From Kalymmatonema hyalinum WJT4-NPBG1 (GTDB lineage: Bacteria > Cyanobacteriota > Cyanobacteriia > Cyanobacteriales > Nostocaceae), in contig JAHHIB010000050.1 of NCBI GenBank assembly GCA_019359075.1, positions 1 to 61,506 on the forward strand: DNA of 61,506 bases, written 5' to 3'. Positions within the stretch are counted from its first letter, which is position 1; each line of letters starts with the position of its first letter. Both the position numbers and the translations under genes were made by a program. This document shows, piece by piece, positions 8,754-17,879 of this stretch. The notes beneath the pieces are model-generated. The model saw only the letters and a list, made by a program, of their open reading frames with translations. It did not search any database and was not told the DNA's origin.

Positions 8754-9308
8754 ATGACTAAAACTTTTGGTTTCTGGTGGGGTTCATCTACATCATCACA
8801 AGGTCAAGTTATTAAATTCCAATTGCAGCAGGAAAAACCAGACAGTGATATTCAAGAGTTAGCCCAGCAAAGCGTTAGCATGGTGACGAAGTTTCCCAGT
8901 GACTGTGAGGTTGATGCAAACAAGGAAGGTACGAAAACAATAAGCGAACTGCAACTTGAGCAGGTACTTAGTAATTTACTAAAATACGGTGTCATCATTG
9001 CTAGCACTGTCGTTTTAATAGGTGGCATACTCTATTTAATTCGCCACGGTGCTGAAAGAGCCGACTATCATTTTTTTCAAGGAGAACCATCCTATTTACG
9101 TTCTCCCACTGGTGTTGTGGCTGCGGTGTTGTCAGGTAGTCGTCGTGGCATTATTCAACTTGGACTGCTGCTACTCGTTGCGACTCCTATTATTCGCGTG
9201 GTCATTTCTCTCTTAATTTTTCTACGACAGCGAGAATTTACATACGTTGTTATTACTTTGATAGTTCTGACTGCGCTAATTTATAGCCTTGTAGGAGCCT
9301 ATTATTAA
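8754..9308 (+). CDS. DUF1634 membrane protein, partner of TauE
   Basis: This 184-residue protein has about 75 soluble N-terminal residues followed by three predicted membrane helices: SNLLKYGVIIASTVVLIGGILY (near 80-100), the segment around LGLLLLVATPIIRVVISLLIF, and FTYVVITLIVLTALIYSLV. The pattern of LEQVLSNLLKYGVIIA and the middle helix with TPIIRV matches DUF1634, commonly encoded next to TauE/SafE genes. The biochemical role is unknown. It starts one base after the TauE stop, consistent with translational coupling. Confidence 0.8.
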   Translation: MTKTFGFWWGSSTSSQGQVIKFQLQQEKPDSDIQELAQQSVSMVTKFPSDCEVDANKEGTKTISELQLEQVLSNLLKYGVIIASTVVLIGGILYLIRHGAERADYHFFQGEPSYLRSPTGVVAAVLSGSRRGIIQLGLLLLVATPIIRVVISLLIFLRQREFTYVVITLIVLTALIYSLVGAYY

Positions 9309-9324
9309 TTTATAATTATTGGTT

Positions 9325-9357
9325 AGGGGTGCGTTATCTTGAGAGTAACGCACTCCT
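9325..9357. terminator. Hairpin of the GTGCGTTA/TAACGCAC type
   Basis: AGGGGTGCGTTA (9325-9336) pairs with TAACGCACTCCT (9346-9357). It sits between convergent genes and can end both transcripts. The same core palindrome occurs at 10354-10380, so it is also a dispersed repeat. Confidence 0.6.
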
Positions 9358-9377
9358 CAGCTACAGCTTGTACTTGG

Positions 9378-9668
9378 TTAGGTGAAAGCTTGAAATCCCG
9401 TAATAAAGCCTAGGTTTTGTTGAATTTGCTGTACTAAATAATCTCTAATTAAATTAATTCCATCGGCAGGAAATAAGACTAATAAAACAGCACCCGTTAA
9501 GGTAAACAAACCAATAATTAAAGCTAGAAATCTTCCGAAAAAACCAGGATTGATTTCAGCGAAACCCAATTTAGATTGTCCGATAACAGCAATCGTAAGG
9601 AAAATCGATCCCGCTATTAACAAGAAAGTCGTTAAAGATGAATTAGTCATATTTTTAATAAACAACAT
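9378..9668 (-). CDS. Small membrane protein of unknown function
   Basis: This 96-residue protein has two hydrophobic helices: about residues 12-30 (TTFLLIAGSIFLTIAVIG) and 44-66 (FGRFLALIIGLFTLTGAVLLV). It has a short amphipathic C-terminus. M1 is at 9668, but M7 is also possible. It is convergent with the TauE/DUF1634 operon. No family is recognised. Confidence 0.6.
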   Translation of the reverse strand: MLFIKNMTNSSLTTFLLIAGSIFLTIAVIGQSKLGFAEINPGFFGRFLALIIGLFTLTGAVLLVLFPADGINLIRDYLVQQIQQNLGFITGFQAFT

Positions 9669-9884
9669 TATCTTGATTATAGCTATTGCCTGCTTTGCTC
9701 TGTACTACGGCAAGTTTTATAAATAATAATCATTCTCGCAGATCTCGCCTTGTCCCTCATCCCCTAAACTGAGGGTGGGAATGAGAAGGAATAGGCAAAC
9801 CATGTTGGCGCTTTGATCCCGCACTAGACTTTTTCTTAGTTTTGCGGTTAAAGTACGGTTATGACATAGGCATTATGCATTATT

Positions 9885-10346
9885 ATGACAAACCTCCCAA
9901 TATTCCGTCAGGAGTCGAGCGTAGCAGGACAAACTACCCCAGAGCAGTTACAGCCGACTGTTCTTGGGGACTGGAAACAAAATACGTTTAAGAAACTCAG
10001 AGGCGGATTTTTTCTAGTTCTTGGATATTTGCTCTCACCACTATGTTGGTGGAATGACCTATTATTCAATTTACCAATTGCTTATGGTTTTGGGTATGTC
10101 TGTAGTTTATTTTACCCTAAGTTACTCTTACCTGGCTCAATTATCGGATACTGGCTTTCTAACATTATTGGTATCCTCTTAATGCAATTAGGAGCTATGG
10201 ATGTTCTACAAAATCAACCCAAGGAGCGTAATTTGAAAAAAGAATTACTTTCGGGTTTACTTACCTCAACCATCTATACTCTTGTGATTTTGGCATTAGT
10301 TCAATTGAAAATTATCAACGCTCCCATTCCGTTGTTGGGTGGTTAA
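9885..10346 (+). CDS. Membrane protein of unknown function
   Basis: The 153-residue protein has a soluble N-terminus of about 38 residues. Then come three or four membrane segments: FFLVLGYLLSPLCWW, FNLPIAYGFGYVCSLFY, GSIIGYWLSNIIGILLMQLG and LLTSTIYTLVILALVQLKII. A conserved-looking SPLCWWNDLLFNLP links the first two. It is followed by a GTGCGTTA hairpin. No function can be assigned. Confidence 0.65.
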   Translation: MTNLPIFRQESSVAGQTTPEQLQPTVLGDWKQNTFKKLRGGFFLVLGYLLSPLCWWNDLLFNLPIAYGFGYVCSLFYPKLLLPGSIIGYWLSNIIGILLMQLGAMDVLQNQPKERNLKKELLSGLLTSTIYTLVILALVQLKIINAPIPLLGG

Positions 10347-10353
10347 TTTACGA

Positions 10354-10380
10354 GGTGCGTTACGCCTGCGCTAACGCACC
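10354..10380. terminator. Hairpin of the GTGCGTTA/TAACGCAC type, second copy
   Basis: GGTGCGTTA (10354-10362) pairs with TAACGCACC (10372-10380) eight bases after the stop of the preceding gene. It may act as terminator. It is the same palindrome family as 9325-9357. Confidence 0.55.
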
Positions 10381-10463
10381 ATACATCATTTCTATAATAT
10401 TTTTTAATATTTTTGATATGGGTAAATGCACCAATAATTAAGAATCTGTGGAATTCCTAGCGA

Positions 10464-10694
10464 CTAAATGCCTATTATCGGTGTAGATTTCTCAATGACT
10501 TTAAGGTAAGGAAGTAATTCTTCTAAAGTATCAGCAAACATAAAAGGCACAGCGACTCCATCTTGAACAATCACTTGCATACAGTACTTAGAGTAGATAG
10601 GAATATCATCATTATTTGTTGCAACAGATGAATCAGGTAACGCTGTGATGACAACTTGATTAAAATAGTTCAGTACCACAAAAAACCTCTTCAA
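10464..10694 (-). CDS. Small hypothetical protein
   Basis: This 76-residue protein contains no membrane segment or signal. The sequence is mixed alpha/beta with LEELLPYLKVIEK near the end. AAGAGG lies inside the opening codons and a weak AAGG-like tract precedes the start. It lies between a membrane-protein gene and the GntR gene, in the same direction as GntR with 60 bp between. No family is recognised. Confidence 0.5.
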   Translation of the reverse strand: MKRFFVVLNYFNQVVITALPDSSVATNNDDIPIYSKYCMQVIVQDGVAVPFMFADTLEELLPYLKVIEKSTPIIGI

Positions 10695-10754
10695 GGAAAA
10701 TCATCGGTAACAGATGTATTATTCTCAGCAATTATGAAGAACTTGTGGAGATGA

Positions 10755-11432
10755 TTAGGTGTGAACGTTTTGTTGCAAGTATGCAACTAGCTGCTCTCCT
10801 GCCGTGTCAATGTGTCTTTTTAGTAGCCTAACAGCAGCTTTAGTATCGTGCTGTTGACAAGCTTCTAATAATTGATAGTGTTCCTTTTGGGACCGCTCTA
10901 GGTAATCCATCTGACTCATCTGAAGGCGGACATAGCGGTCTACATTCAGGTGCAGGGTTTTAATGATCGTCAGCAGCCGAGGACGTTCGGCGGTTGTATA
11001 GAGCGTTGCATGGAATTCCCAGTTGAGTTTCGCCAACAAACCTGCATCAGTTACCTGGTCTGTCTGTGCCAAAATCTCAGATGCCTTTTCTAAATCTGAT
11101 GGGGTTAGCTTGGGAATTGCCAGTTGAATCGCTTTCACTTCCAACGCGCTCCGAATCTCGAATATTTCTTGCGCTTCTGCTGGAGAAAGTGCCGAAACCA
11201 TTGCTCCTCGATTAAGATGGAGCGTCACCAATCCTTCTGCCTCCAGCTGACGTAGAGCTTCCCGCACAGGAATGCGGCTGACGCCAAACTGAGTCGCAAT
11301 TTCATCCTGTCTGAGGGATTGTCCTTCCTGAAAAATTCCCCGCACAATCGCTTCTCGCAAAGCATCTGCAATCAAATCTGGAGTACTGCGTTGTTGTTGC
11401 AGCACATTGGCTGCTAAGTCATTTAAGTTCAT
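10755..11432 (-). CDS. GntR family regulator, FCD (FadR-like) subgroup
   Basis: This 225-residue regulator has an N-terminal winged helix (about 10-75). It contains LREAIVRGIFQEGQSLRQ and FGVSRIPVREALRQLEAEG, the GntR recognition region. The C-terminal domain is all-helical of the FCD type, with the metal/ligand-binding His/Asp pattern (NWEFHATLY, then RHIDTAGEQ). It is divergent from leuA, and two TGTATACAA palindromes lie between the genes. A GntR/FCD protein next to leuA is not the usual leucine control, so its ligand is worth knowing. Confidence 0.9.
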   Translation of the reverse strand: MNLNDLAANVLQQQRSTPDLIADALREAIVRGIFQEGQSLRQDEIATQFGVSRIPVREALRQLEAEGLVTLHLNRGAMVSALSPAEAQEIFEIRSALEVKAIQLAIPKLTPSDLEKASEILAQTDQVTDAGLLAKLNWEFHATLYTTAERPRLLTIIKTLHLNVDRYVRLQMSQMDYLERSQKEHYQLLEACQQHDTKAAVRLLKRHIDTAGEQLVAYLQQNVHT

Positions 11433-11455
11433 AATTTCTTCAGTTAATATTTTAT

Positions 11456-11482
11456 ATTGTATACAATTTTATGTATACAATA
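11456..11482. promoter_or_regulatory. Likely GntR operator pair in the leuA divergent promoter
   Basis: A perfect 12-bp palindrome ATTGTATACAAT (11456-11467) is followed by a second TGTATACAATAT (11472-11483), which shares the TGTATACAA core. Centre-to-centre spacing is about 15 bp. FCD-type GntR proteins bind palindromes with this kind of TGTA/TACA core. The pair lies between the GntR and leuA starts, so both genes are probably controlled from here. Confidence 0.7.
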
Positions 11483-11534
11483 TTCAAAAGCATTGGTCTA
11501 ACAATCCCTTCTATTAACACCACGGGAGACAGTC

Positions 11535-13157
11535 ATGAGCATTCGACCTCAACCAGACCGGGTCATTATCTTCGACACAACGCTACGAGATGGTGAACAA
11601 TCACCAGGCGCAACACTGCTGGTAGAAGAGAAACTGGCGATCGCTCATCAACTGGCTCTACTAGGTGTTGATGTGATTGAAGCAGGATTTGCGGTAGCGA
11701 GTCCTGGAGATTTTGAAGCTGTCAGAACAATCGCTCAACAAGTCGGCGTATCGGGTGGACCGATTATTTGCTCTTTGGCAAGGGCAATTCGACAAGATAT
11801 CCAGGCTGCTGCTGAAGCATTACAACCAGCGGCTCATCGGAGAATTCACACTTTTCTTTCTACTTCAGATATTCACCTGAAGTACCAGTTGAAAAAGTCT
11901 CAGAGTGAGGTTTTGGCGATCGCCGAAGAAATGGTCGCTTATGCCAAGTCCTTTGTCGAGGATGTAGAATTCTCGCCGATGGATGCAAGCCGGACTGATC
12001 CAGAGTTCCTCTACCAGGTGTTGGAACGAGTCATTGCTGCAGGTGCAACCACCATCAACATTCCCGATACCGTCGGTTACTGCACACCCAAAGACATGGC
12101 GGCGCTGATTCAGGGTGTTCAAGAAAATGTGCCTAATATTAATCAAGTCATTCTTTCGGTTCATACTCAAAACGATTTGGGCTTGGCGACAGCAAATGCC
12201 TTGACGGCAATCGAAAATGGTGTGCGTCAGGTGGAGTGTACGGTGAATGGCATTGGTGAACGAGCAGGAAATGCCGCACTCGAAGAGATTGTCATGGCAT
12301 TGCAGGTTCGCAAACCTCATTTTAATCCCTACTTTGGTCGTTCGGTTGATTGCGATACACCCTTAACGAACATCAAGACGCAAGAAATATATAAAACCTC
12401 TTGCTTGGTTTCCCAATTCACAGGAATTGTGGTTCAGCCTAATAAAGCGATCGTTGGAGCAAATGCTTTTGCCCATGAATCTGGAATTCACCAGGATGGT
12501 GTTCTCAAACATCGGCAGACCTATGAGATTATGGAAGCTGCTGACATAGGTCTTTCTGAAAACAGCATTATTTTGGGCAAGCACTCTGGAAGGAATGCTT
12601 TCCGAACCAGGCTGCAGGAATTGGGGTTTGAGTTGAGTGAAGCAGATTTGAACAAAGCCTTTATGCGGTTCAAGGAAATCGCCGATAAGAAAAAGGAAAT
12701 GTCCGATTGGGATTTAGAGGCGATCGTTCGGGATGAAACGCAAATTCAAGTAGACAAAGGCTTTCAACTCGAACACGTCCAAGTCACCTGTGGTGATTGC
12801 ACCTGTCCGACTGCAACCATCACAGTTGTGACTCCCAACGGAGAAATTTTCACTGATGCAGCAGTGGGAACTGGTCCAGTGGATGCTGTTTATAAAGCCA
12901 TCAATCGACTTGTGCAGATTCCCAACCAACTCATTGAGTTTTCCGTCCAATCTGTGACTGGTGGAATTGATGCTCTGGGAACTGTCACAATTCGCTTACG
13001 CCATCAAGAGCGTATTTTCTCTGGACAAGCTTCTGATACTGACATTGTAGTCGCAGCAGCCTACGCCCACATGAACGCACTGAATCGCCTTTATCGATTC
13101 TTGCAAAGGCAGACAGAGAAGTCGCAGTCTCAAGATTCCACACCAGTTCATAAGTGA
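11535..13157 (+). CDS. leuA: 2-isopropylmalate synthase
   Basis: This 540-residue enzyme condenses acetyl-CoA with 2-oxoisovalerate, the first step of leucine synthesis. The HMGL-like TIM barrel opens with the signature [16 protein letters not shown] (about 14-29). The second signature [17 protein letters not shown] carries the metal-binding His pair. [13 protein letters not shown] follows. The C-terminal LeuA allosteric domain (about 400-520) begins around EHVQVTCGD and holds leucine feedback control in the family. The start ATG at 11535 follows GGGAGAC. It is divergent from a GntR regulator, an unusual genetic setting, so a second LeuA-type copy elsewhere in the genome is possible. Confidence 0.92.
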   Translation: MSIRPQPDRVIIFDTTLRDGEQSPGATLLVEEKLAIAHQLALLGVDVIEAGFAVASPGDFEAVRTIAQQVGVSGGPIICSLARAIRQDIQAAAEALQPAAHRRIHTFLSTSDIHLKYQLKKSQSEVLAIAEEMVAYAKSFVEDVEFSPMDASRTDPEFLYQVLERVIAAGATTINIPDTVGYCTPKDMAALIQGVQENVPNINQVILSVHTQNDLGLATANALTAIENGVRQVECTVNGIGERAGNAALEEIVMALQVRKPHFNPYFGRSVDCDTPLTNIKTQEIYKTSCLVSQFTGIVVQPNKAIVGANAFAHESGIHQDGVLKHRQTYEIMEAADIGLSENSIILGKHSGRNAFRTRLQELGFELSEADLNKAFMRFKEIADKKKEMSDWDLEAIVRDETQIQVDKGFQLEHVQVTCGDCTCPTATITVVTPNGEIFTDAAVGTGPVDAVYKAINRLVQIPNQLIEFSVQSVTGGIDALGTVTIRLRHQERIFSGQASDTDIVVAAAYAHMNALNRLYRFLQRQTEKSQSQDSTPVHK

Positions 13158-13252
13158 GACTTACTTGGCGTTCTTGACAAGGTAGTTCAGAACACTAATA
13201 AGTCGGACAGACGAAGGGATGGGTTAAATAGTCGCCCCCGCCGCCGTCCTTT

Positions 13253-13300
13253 GTCACTAGTCATTAGTCATTTGTATACAAAGGACTAATGACTAGTGAC
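13253..13300. repeat. Perfect inverted repeat, 17-bp arms
   Basis: GTCACTAGTCATTAGTC (13253-13269) and its exact complement GACTAATGACTAGTGAC (13284-13300) enclose the palindromic loop TTTGTATACAAAG. The ATTAGTCATT words belong to a dispersed repeat vocabulary seen also near 29275-29350 and 37800-37850. It lies about 100 bp past leuA and could stop its transcript. The rest of 13158-13536 contains a short HIP1-type GC-rich repeat near 13320-13350 and no gene. Confidence 0.75.
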
Positions 13301-13536
13301 ACGAAATCCCACTGCCTAAGCCCTAAGGGGCACGCTGCGCGAACAGGCGTGGGATGAGTTAAGTCATCAAAGTATAAATTTTTCTACTAGACTGAAAATA
13401 CTAGAAACAAGTAGCTAAAAATGATGTGATCTTAAAGCGCTGCTGTTTTCAGCAGATCGCTTTCAATAACGTTACAATTGAGTTCACTAAATTGTGGATG
13501 TAAGTGGCTCACCCCATATTTGGAGCAGTTATACAC

Positions 13537-13992
13537 ATGGATGAAATCTTCCTTTTTTCAGCACCTGAGATCGAGCAGTTGCTAATGGAAAATCAGATTG
13601 ACCTTGTCAAAGAGCTTAGAGAGCAAGGATTAGCAGTAGAAAGAGGTTTTACATCAGATCCGGCAAGAGAAGAGTCTAGTCAATCACGGGATGTAGCTCT
13701 AGTAATCATAGCGTCTGGTATTACATTAATTGCTCTGAGTCAGGCAATTTCTAAAATTATCGAAACGCTTGCCCGTCGTCCTGTAGTGGTGAAAGAGATC
13801 ACTTGCCGTCCCGCATTAGATGCAAAGGGAAATGTTATACGACAAAAAAATGGAGAGATTCTTATGGAGTGGAAAGAGCAGCACAAAATGCTGGAACCAA
13901 CGCAGCCTGGAAGCGAAAATCAAAGCTTAAAAGCAGAAATTAGTCTCGTAAAAGGATTGCAGTTTGAATTACTTAATGAGAAAGGATCATAG
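13537..13992 (+). CDS. One-TM protein, EACC1-like partner of the caspase gene
   Basis: The protein starts best at ATG 13537 (GGAG 11 bp upstream); a GTG at 13504 would add 11 residues. It has a helical N-terminus, a hydrophobic helix DVALVIIASGITLIALSQAI (about 53-72), then a basic TLARRPVVVKE and a small soluble C-terminal part. That order matches the small 'effector-associated constant component' proteins described beside caspase and trypsin effectors in bacterial conflict systems. I infer the resemblance by layout, not by alignment. It ends two bases before the caspase gene, so the two are an operon. Confidence 0.6.
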   Translation: MDEIFLFSAPEIEQLLMENQIDLVKELREQGLAVERGFTSDPAREESSQSRDVALVIIASGITLIALSQAISKIIETLARRPVVVKEITCRPALDAKGNVIRQKNGEILMEWKEQHKMLEPTQPGSENQSLKAEISLVKGLQFELLNEKGS

Positions 13993-13994
13993 GA

Positions 13995-15701
13995 ATGAGC
14001 AAAATTGCATTTCTTTCAGGCTCTAATGGCTCCGAAGAATTTGGTCAACTGCAGTTTGCTGTTTCTGACGCTGATGGTATTGCTGAAGCTCTTTCGGGTA
14101 TGAGATGTCAGTTTGAGGTAGTGCGCCCAAAATCTGATACTAGTCCTTATCAATTTCGAGAGTTACTTGATAAAGCAGCCGCGTCTTGTAAAACGGAGGA
14201 TACATTTATTTTCTATTTTGCCGGACACGGAGTATTGGATTCTGGTGAACTGTTCTTAATCTTAGATAATACAAACTCTCAATTGCAAACAACTGCACTC
14301 CCAACTGATGATATTCTGGCATCGATGCGTCGGTGCAGAGCCAGGAACAAACTTCTTATTTTGGATTGCTGTCATGCAGGGGGAGCAATACGGTTTCGCA
14401 GTTCGGGAACTGTACCGGTAGAAGAGCTAAAGTTAGATTCAGCAAATCATCTTATCTTGATGGCTAGTGGACGGCTCGAAAGGGTGAGAGAATCTGAGCG
14501 ACTAGGAGGAGGGTTCCTCTCCAAGAAAATTTGTGCTGCACTCGGAGAGAAGTTCCACGAAGCGGACGCTGATCAAGATTTGTGTCTCACAATCGATGAA
14601 CTGATGGACTTTCTGGAGAAGGAAACTGCTTGGCATAATAGCGTTTACCCAAAACAGAAAGTTCCTGTACCCTATCTTTTTGGGGAAAAGAAAGGAAACT
14701 TTTTCTTGACTCCTGATAAATCTCCTTGGGCTCCATATGAAATTCAATGGCCAGAAGATTCAGTGATGGTTTTGCTGCCAATACCTCCACAACATGATTG
14801 GTATGGACAAAAGCGAGAACTATCTAAATATGCTTTTGCAATTGGGAAATACCCCATAACAAATGCTCAATACCGCAGTTTTCTCAGACAAGGTGGAGCC
14901 AAAACATATTGGCCTCACGAATTATCTGGAAAGCAAGACTATTCTCGTGGTGTAGAGAAAGAGTTCATAAATCTTCTTCCGGAGGAGCCAAAGGGAGGAA
15001 GATTTGATTTTGATACTCAAGAATGGGTAGGTCCTTTTTCCCCTTGGGAAAGCGAAGATTTCAATGATCCACTCAAACCAGTAGTTTGCGTTTCTTTTAA
15101 TGAGGCATTGAGTTATAGCCGATGGGTGCACGAGCTTGCTTCAGAAAAATTTCCTGGAACTTTCACATACATTGTTACAGAACAATTATGGGAAATTGCA
15201 GCTTTTGGAACGGACAGTGGTACTCGTTGGGCTAGGCGTAGACACAGAGCATTATCAACTGATTTTGAGAGTAGTTCTAGATATACAGGAAAAGCTCATC
15301 AAAACAAGTCTTCCCCAACAAGAATTGATACTGAAGGTAAGAGAATCAATCAGTATGGGGTAACCGATATGATTGGTAATATCTGGGAGTGGTGTGGCTC
15401 TATGAACGGCTTGTTTTGTAGGTTTGGATTTGAGGAATGTTTGGCTGGATATCCTGAAAGAATCTCACTAAGAGGCGGAGGGTTTCTTGATGATATTGAG
15501 CGTGTAAATCTCATTCTTAGTGAACATGAAATTCCAAAAGGGAAAAAATCACGACATTTTGATCATGGATTTAGAATTGCTTCAATGATTCCCATTCGTA
15601 CCTTGCCAGATGAAATTCAGCGAAGGCTTCAACTATGTCCTCCTGTAGAGCTGGTTGGAAGCTCAATAGACGCTATTATTACTGAGGCTGGTGACTGGTA
15701 G
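13995..15701 (+). CDS. Caspase-like (C14) protease fused to an FGE/sulfatase-modifying-factor domain
   Basis: This 568-residue protein has an N-terminal caspase-family domain (1-240). His78 lies in YFAGHG and Cys126 in LILDCCHAGG, so the catalytic dyad is complete. After a short EF-hand-like acidic stretch (DADQDLCLTIDELMDFLE, near 195) comes an FGE-sulfatase domain (about 250-545) with AIGKYPITNAQYRSF, GNIWEWCG and SLRGGGFLDD, then HGFRIAS. The paired cysteines of true formylglycine-generating enzymes are not visible, so this half is probably a C-type-lectin-fold ligand or protein binder. Caspase-FGE fusions are known in cyanobacteria as suspected immune or self-killing effectors. It is coupled to the one-TM gene upstream. 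Confidence 0.85.
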   Translation: MSKIAFLSGSNGSEEFGQLQFAVSDADGIAEALSGMRCQFEVVRPKSDTSPYQFRELLDKAAASCKTEDTFIFYFAGHGVLDSGELFLILDNTNSQLQTTALPTDDILASMRRCRARNKLLILDCCHAGGAIRFRSSGTVPVEELKLDSANHLILMASGRLERVRESERLGGGFLSKKICAALGEKFHEADADQDLCLTIDELMDFLEKETAWHNSVYPKQKVPVPYLFGEKKGNFFLTPDKSPWAPYEIQWPEDSVMVLLPIPPQHDWYGQKRELSKYAFAIGKYPITNAQYRSFLRQGGAKTYWPHELSGKQDYSRGVEKEFINLLPEEPKGGRFDFDTQEWVGPFSPWESEDFNDPLKPVVCVSFNEALSYSRWVHELASEKFPGTFTYIVTEQLWEIAAFGTDSGTRWARRRHRALSTDFESSSRYTGKAHQNKSSPTRIDTEGKRINQYGVTDMIGNIWEWCGSMNGLFCRFGFEECLAGYPERISLRGGGFLDDIERVNLILSEHEIPKGKKSRHFDHGFRIASMIPIRTLPDEIQRRLQLCPPVELVGSSIDAIITEAGDW

Positions 15702-15755
15702 TTTTTTGCTCAAGATATTGACTATTGATTTTCATGAACGCTGTAGGTAATTGAC

Positions 15756-17123
15756 TTGGTTCTTAAAGACATAAATCAGCTTGTCTTCCATATTTCCCAA
15801 TTTTCAAGATTAGGAGCCGAAAAACTTCGCTCTGAATTATTGCCACTTACCTTTGACAATGCTCTTCGTACCGAATTTTATCGCTCCTTTTGGAAAGGAA
15901 TTGATACAGAGAAAATATCTCTTTCAACGCTTTCTACTCTACCCCTTGTTAGTAGAGAGAATATTGTACAGGCTAAGCATCTAGCGCAAGTTAGAGAAGA
16001 ACTTGTGTGTGACGAAGTTCTCACTTTAGGTACTACAGGAAACCCGTTTGTTACAGTCAAAGGAGACTGGGAGCAAAAATTTATTGAAGCTTTTTTTGAA
16101 GCTCGTAGAGATACCAGAGATTATCAGAAACGCAAACGCGTATTAAAGTTCAATGATCCCTATCATGGATATCATGTGAAAATTCCGAATGATTTTCATT
16201 GCCATCGTATGGGTATTTATGATTCAGGGGGCTTTGATTATGGGCGAGAGGTTTTACAACGCACTCATCCAGAAACAATGGTTGAAAGTCGTTGCAGTCT
16301 CTTGGTAGGACTAGAACCATTTCTTCGAGCTTTCACAATTGATACAGCGGAAAAATATCCTGAGGGATTTGACTCAGCATTAGAGGCAGTGATTTCAAGT
16401 GGTAATTTTATAACTAAGAAATGGCGTAGCCAGATGGAATACATTTGGCGAGTGCCTGTAATTGATACGTTTTCAATGAGCGAAATCTTTGGAAGTGCCA
16501 CGCAAAGTCTTGCTTGTGGTTGGTATCATTTCGACCCCTACATGATTCCAGAAGTAGTCTCATCACAGACGTTGTATCCAATTGAAGAGGGCATAGGGAT
16601 TCTAGTTTTGACTTCCCTTTATCCATTTCAAGAAGCTCAACCTCTCATACGATACGTAACAGAGGATTTAGTTGAAGTGACACATACCCTATCGTCTAAA
16701 CCTGGTGAACTTGCGATAAAACCTCTGGGCAGAGCCAAATTTGGTGTGCCATTACCAGATTCTGATGAATGGCTACTCACACCAGTAAGTGTCTGGGAAG
16801 TTCTTGATGATCTATCAGAAGTTGCTAGGAAACCAAAATTTCAAGATGCTAAACAGGTTAGGGACCCTGAATTAACTGGCTCTCCTCTTTACAGCTTGTC
16901 TTGGAGTAGAAGTGATAAAGCTATTCAAATAAGTATTTCAGTATTTCTGAAGGGCGAAGCGAAAGGCAGCCAAATTTCTAATCTTGAGCAAAGGATTCTA
17001 CAGAATCTTCGACAAATGAATAGACCACTTGCTTATTGTATGGATTCAGGTATGGTCCAGCTTCGAGTTCAATTTAATACTAATCTAGAGTCGATGGATA
17101 ATATTCTAGATATATGGATGTAG
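15756..17123 (+). CDS. PaaK-like adenylate-forming enzyme linked to the caspase gene
   Basis: This 455-residue protein follows the caspase gene by 54 bp on the same strand. It shows the marks of the acyl-adenylate-forming superfamily. LGTTGNPFV (about 92-100) matches the phosphate-binding (S/T)SGTTG loop. TFSMSEIFG (about 237-245) is in the position of the A5 motif. RYVTEDLVEV matches the A7 (YRTGDL) motif and GRAKFG the A8 hinge. The layout fits phenylacetate-CoA ligase-like/CoF-synthetase-like proteins rather than NRPS domains. Its substrate is not known. The TTG start at 15756 is the only usable start, with a stop just upstream and a poor ribosome site, so translation may depend on the caspase gene. 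Confidence 0.6.
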   Translation: MVLKDINQLVFHISQFSRLGAEKLRSELLPLTFDNALRTEFYRSFWKGIDTEKISLSTLSTLPLVSRENIVQAKHLAQVREELVCDEVLTLGTTGNPFVTVKGDWEQKFIEAFFEARRDTRDYQKRKRVLKFNDPYHGYHVKIPNDFHCHRMGIYDSGGFDYGREVLQRTHPETMVESRCSLLVGLEPFLRAFTIDTAEKYPEGFDSALEAVISSGNFITKKWRSQMEYIWRVPVIDTFSMSEIFGSATQSLACGWYHFDPYMIPEVVSSQTLYPIEEGIGILVLTSLYPFQEAQPLIRYVTEDLVEVTHTLSSKPGELAIKPLGRAKFGVPLPDSDEWLLTPVSVWEVLDDLSEVARKPKFQDAKQVRDPELTGSPLYSLSWSRSDKAIQISISVFLKGEAKGSQISNLEQRILQNLRQMNRPLAYCMDSGMVQLRVQFNTNLESMDNILDIWM

Positions 17124-17287
17124 AGAATTCTAAATTAGAAGAAAAGCCTAACACCTCTGCTGGAGCGGACTGACAGAAGATTCGGGTTAAGTTGTCAAGG
17201 TTGCTTGCAGCCGCTCAGCAGAACCGTTAGCCAGCAGGTGTTGAGCGCATCTCAATTAAGCAACAAGGCGCAAGGAGCAGGGTTCTT

Positions 17288-17848
17288 TTGTTTTCAGAGA
17301 ATTTTCTACCCCAAGCAACTGAACGGCTGATTCTCCGTCGGTTTATTGATCTGGATCTGGAACAGTTTCTTGCTTACCGCCAAGACCCTCAAGTAGCTCG
17401 ATTCCAAGGTTGGTCAATGCTCTCTGACGCTGAAGCACAGTCCTTTATTAACGAAATGCAGACGGCAGCAATCGGGATACCAGGCGAATGGTTTCAAATT
17501 GCGATTGCACACAAGCAATCCAACTTGCTACTAGGTGACATCGGGATGCAGGTTGATCTTAAAAACCCAATGATCGTGGAAATTGGTTTTACTTTGGGGC
17601 GTGAAGAGCAAGGTAAAGGATATGCACAAGAAGCAATTCAAGCTCTGATTGATGCACTGTTTCAGCTTAGAACCATCAGCAGGATTGTTGGTATCACTGA
17701 CATACGAAATGAACCATCGGTTCGTTTGCTTAAGCGATTGGGAATGAGTTTAGTGCGATGTGATGAGGTGGAATTCAGGGGTGAATTGTGTATTGAACAA
17801 GTATTTGAGTTAGAAAAAGAGGATTGGTTACTCCGTAAAGCAGGCTAA
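17288..17848 (+). CDS. GNAT acetyltransferase, RimJ/RimL type
   Basis: This 186-residue N-acetyltransferase begins with TERLILRRFIDLDLEQFLAYR, typical of RimL-like enzymes. The acetyl-CoA loop region reads EEQGKGYAQEAIQALI (about 112-127). RNEPSVRLLKRLGM follows, the conserved C-terminal helix of the family. The start is TTG 17288 with AAGGAG at 17272-17277, a strong site that settles the choice. The substrate cannot be told. It stands alone. Confidence 0.88.
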   Translation: MFSENFLPQATERLILRRFIDLDLEQFLAYRQDPQVARFQGWSMLSDAEAQSFINEMQTAAIGIPGEWFQIAIAHKQSNLLLGDIGMQVDLKNPMIVEIGFTLGREEQGKGYAQEAIQALIDALFQLRTISRIVGITDIRNEPSVRLLKRLGMSLVRCDEVEFRGELCIEQVFELEKEDWLLRKAG

Positions 17849-17879
17849 CAATTGCGGTGCAGCGGATTGAAGGAACCTA

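Noticed and set aside
11535-13157. Homocitrate synthase instead of leuA
   Set aside because: The presence of the LeuA C-terminal allosteric domain and the length fit isopropylmalate synthase.
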